Below are positions 62,284-64,000 of a stretch of DNA of 64,000 nt, in pieces (positions within the stretch are counted from its first letter, which is position 1; each line of letters begins with the position of its first letter). The position numbers and the translations under genes were made by a program. The notes under the pieces are model-generated. The model saw only the letters and a program-made list of their open reading frames with translations. It was not told the origin of the DNA and did not search any database. The stretch covers positions 62,001-126,000 of the forward strand of contig NZ_ATDP01000106.1 of NCBI RefSeq assembly GCF_000445105.1, read 5' to 3'. This DNA is from Sphingobium lactosutens DS20 (GTDB lineage: Bacteria > Pseudomonadota > Alphaproteobacteria > Sphingomonadales > Sphingomonadaceae).

Positions 62284-64000
62284 ATGTCCAGTTATGAAGA
62301 TCGCCTCAAAGCCCTGCGCGCCCAGCTGGTGCGCCAGAAGCTGGACGGCTTCGTGGTGCCGCTGACCGACGAGCATATGAGCGAATATGTCGGCGCCTAT
62401 GCCCAGCGGCTCGCCTGGCTGACGGGGTTTCAGGGGTCGGCGGGCAGCGCCGTGGTGCTGCCGCAGGAAGCCGCGATTTTCGTCGACGGCCGCTACACGC
62501 TGCAGGTGCGCGAACAGGTGGACGGGGCGCATTGGCAATATGAAAGCGTGCCGCAGACCTCGATCGCGCAGTGGCTGAAGGATCATGCCGGACAGGGCGC
62601 GCGGATCGGCTATGACCCCTGGCTGCACACGCGCAGCTGGGTTCGCCAGGCGACAGAGGCACTGGCCGAACAGGGCGCGGAACTGGTTGCGGTGGACACG
62701 AACCCGATCGACGCCGTCTGGCCCGATCGCCCGCTGCCCAGCGATGCGCGCCTGGTCGTTCATGATGATCGGTTCGCGGGGCGGAGCGCGGCGGAAAAGC
62801 GCGCCGCGATGGCTGATTGGCTGACGTCGAAAAAGGCGGACGCCGCGATTCTGTCGGCGCTTGATTCGATCGCCTGGACCTTCAACATCCGGGGCAAGGA
62901 CGTGGATCGCACGCCCGTCGCTCTGGCCTATGCCATCGTCCATGCCGACGCCACGGCCGACCTTTTCGTCGCGCCGGAGAAAATGGATGATGCCGTCGCC
63001 CAGCATTTGGGCAATGGCGTGCGCATTCATGATCGCGCCGCCTTTGCCGATGCGTTGGCGGACTTGCGGGGCAAGAGCGTCGTCGCGGACCCCGAACGCG
63101 CCGTCGCCGCCATCTTCGAGGCGCTGGAGCAGGGCGGAGCCAAGGTGCTGGCGCTGCGCGATCCGGCGGTTCTGCCCAAGGCGATCAAGAACGACACCGA
63201 AATTGCCGGGCACAAGGCCGCCCAGGCGCGCGACGGCGCGGCGCTCAGCCGGTTTCTCCACTGGCTGTCGGTCGACGCCCCTAAGGGCGGCCTTACCGAA
63301 TTGTCCGCCGCCGACCGGCTGGAGGCCTTCCGCAAGGACACCGGCCTGCTGGAGGACCTGTCCTTCGACACGATCAGCGGCGCCGGCCCCAATGGCGCGG
63401 TGGTCCATTATCGGGTCGAGGAAAAGACCAACCGCCCGATCGAAACCGGCACGCTCTATCTGGTGGATTCAGGCGGCCAATATCGCGATGGCACCACTGA
63501 CGTTACGCGCACCATCGCGGTGGGCGAGCCGACAGCGGACATGCAGCGCCATTTCGCGCTGGTGCTCAAAGGCCATATTGCGCTTGCTCGCGCCATTTTC
63601 CCCAGGGGCACGCGCGGCGGTCAGCTCGACATATTGGCGCGGCAATATCTGTGGGCCGAAGGGCTGGATTACGCCCATGGCACCGGTCATGGGGTGGGCA
63701 GTTTCCTGGCGGTGCATGAAGGGCCGCAGCGTATCGCCACATTTGGCGGCGGCGATGAGCCCTTGGTGCCCGGCATGATCCTTTCCAATGAGCCGGGATA
63801 TTACAAGACTGGCGAATATGGGATCCGCATCGAAAATCTCGTCCTGGTGGAGGAGCGTGCCATTTCGGGCGCGGAGAAGGAGATGCTGGGCTTTGAAACG
63901 CTGACCTTCGCGCCGATCGACCGCGCCTTGATCGCGGTCGACATGCTGAGCGCTGACGAGCGCGCATGGGTCGACGCCTATCACGCCAAGGTGCTGGATG
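62284..64000 (+). CDS. pepP: Xaa-Pro aminopeptidase (M24B), C-terminus cut by window edge
   Basis: The frame from the ATG at 62284 (MSSYEDRLKALRAQL) is open to base 64000, 572 codons. The C-terminal pita-bread domain shows metal ligands in VDSGGQYRDGTTDVTRT, GTGHGVG, SNEPGYY and IRIENLV. The length reached is close to a full enzyme of about 600 residues. It removes N-terminal residues before proline. Divergent from the oligopeptidase gene. Confidence 0.94.
   Translation, partial: MSSYEDRLKALRAQLVRQKLDGFVVPLTDEHMSEYVGAYAQRLAWLTGFQGSAGSAVVLPQEAAIFVDGRYTLQVREQVDGAHWQYESVPQTSIAQWLKDHAGQGARIGYDPWLHTRSWVRQATEALAEQGAELVAVDTNPIDAVWPDRPLPSDARLVVHDDRFAGRSAAEKRAAMADWLTSKKADAAILSALDSIAWTFNIRGKDVDRTPVALAYAIVHADATADLFVAPEKMDDAVAQHLGNGVRIHDRAAFADALADLRGKSVVADPERAVAAIFEALEQGGAKVLALRDPAVLPKAIKNDTEIAGHKAAQARDGAALSRFLHWLSVDAPKGGLTELSAADRLEAFRKDTGLLEDLSFDTISGAGPNGAVVHYRVEEKTNRPIETGTLYLVDSGGQYRDGTTDVTRTIAVGEPTADMQRHFALVLKGHIALARAIFPRGTRGGQLDILARQYLWAEGLDYAHGTGHGVGSFLAVHEGPQRIATFGGGDEPLVPGMILSNEPGYYKTGEYGIRIENLVLVEERAISGAEKEMLGFETLTFAPIDRALIAVDMLSADERAWVDAYHAKVLD

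Overview
The window is high-GC DNA from an alphaproteobacterium, most likely a sphingomonad (Sphingomonadales). This is inferred from the gene families, base composition and gene order; there is no rRNA to confirm it. About 55 kb belongs to a trb-type integrative and conjugative element (ICE). It ends at the 3' end of a tRNA-Gly(GCC) gene (55447-55521, minus strand). The other end and the integrase are not in the window and presumably lie beyond base 1. From 55.5 kb onward the DNA looks like ordinary host chromosome: a PaoABC-type molybdenum aldehyde oxidoreductase, a hotdog thioesterase, an oligopeptidase B-like protease and an Xaa-Pro aminopeptidase that runs off the right edge.

Region 1 (1-12.1 kb) is copper and metal cargo. 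A CnrYXH-like trio (membrane anti-sigma, periplasmic metal sensor, ECF sigma factor) reads into copA (multicopper oxidase) and copB, followed by the start of a second sigma-like gene at the left edge. A divergent run encodes a DUF411 protein, a Met/His-rich protein, a CPC-type copper P-type ATPase, DUF2933, an isoprenylcysteine-methyltransferase-like membrane protein, an APC permease, a K+-channel-like protein, a DUF305 protein, a lipoprotein and a cytochrome c. Three promoters in this region share TGAGGGG-N15-CGTA, a typical ECF promoter layout, so the whole region looks like one ECF regulon.

Region 2 (12.2-23.0 kb) holds a LysR regulator, an entry-exclusion-like protein, DUF2274 and the mating-pair genes trbI, G, F, L, K-alt, J, E, D, C and B, nearly all overlapping by 1-4 bases. 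Region 3 (23.2-37.9 kb) is a cargo block between trbB and the copG-traG pair, which are normally adjacent. It is rich in defence-type genes: a Gabija-like pair; a three-gene operon of nuclease-NTPase, nuclease-like protein and HExxH protein; and a four-gene operon of Shedu nuclease, Mrr-like endonuclease, TcmP and a Gp37/Gp68 three-Cys protein. The last two operons are the best candidates for undescribed systems.

Region 4 (38.2-55.4 kb) is the ICE maintenance and processing backbone: CopG-like protein, TraG coupling protein, relaxase, a probable oriT region, lytic transglycosylase, DUF736, TraF peptidase, DUF2840, iteron-like repeats, RepA, an AlpA-like excisionase candidate, an FseA-like DUF6499/DUF2285 activator, an XRE repressor with its operator, DUF932, a CDF metal exporter with a divergent MerR regulator, a ParDE toxin-antitoxin pair, a large ParB-like protein, and a non-coding right end with hairpins and inverted repeats beside the tRNA. 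No parA gene was found in its usual place.
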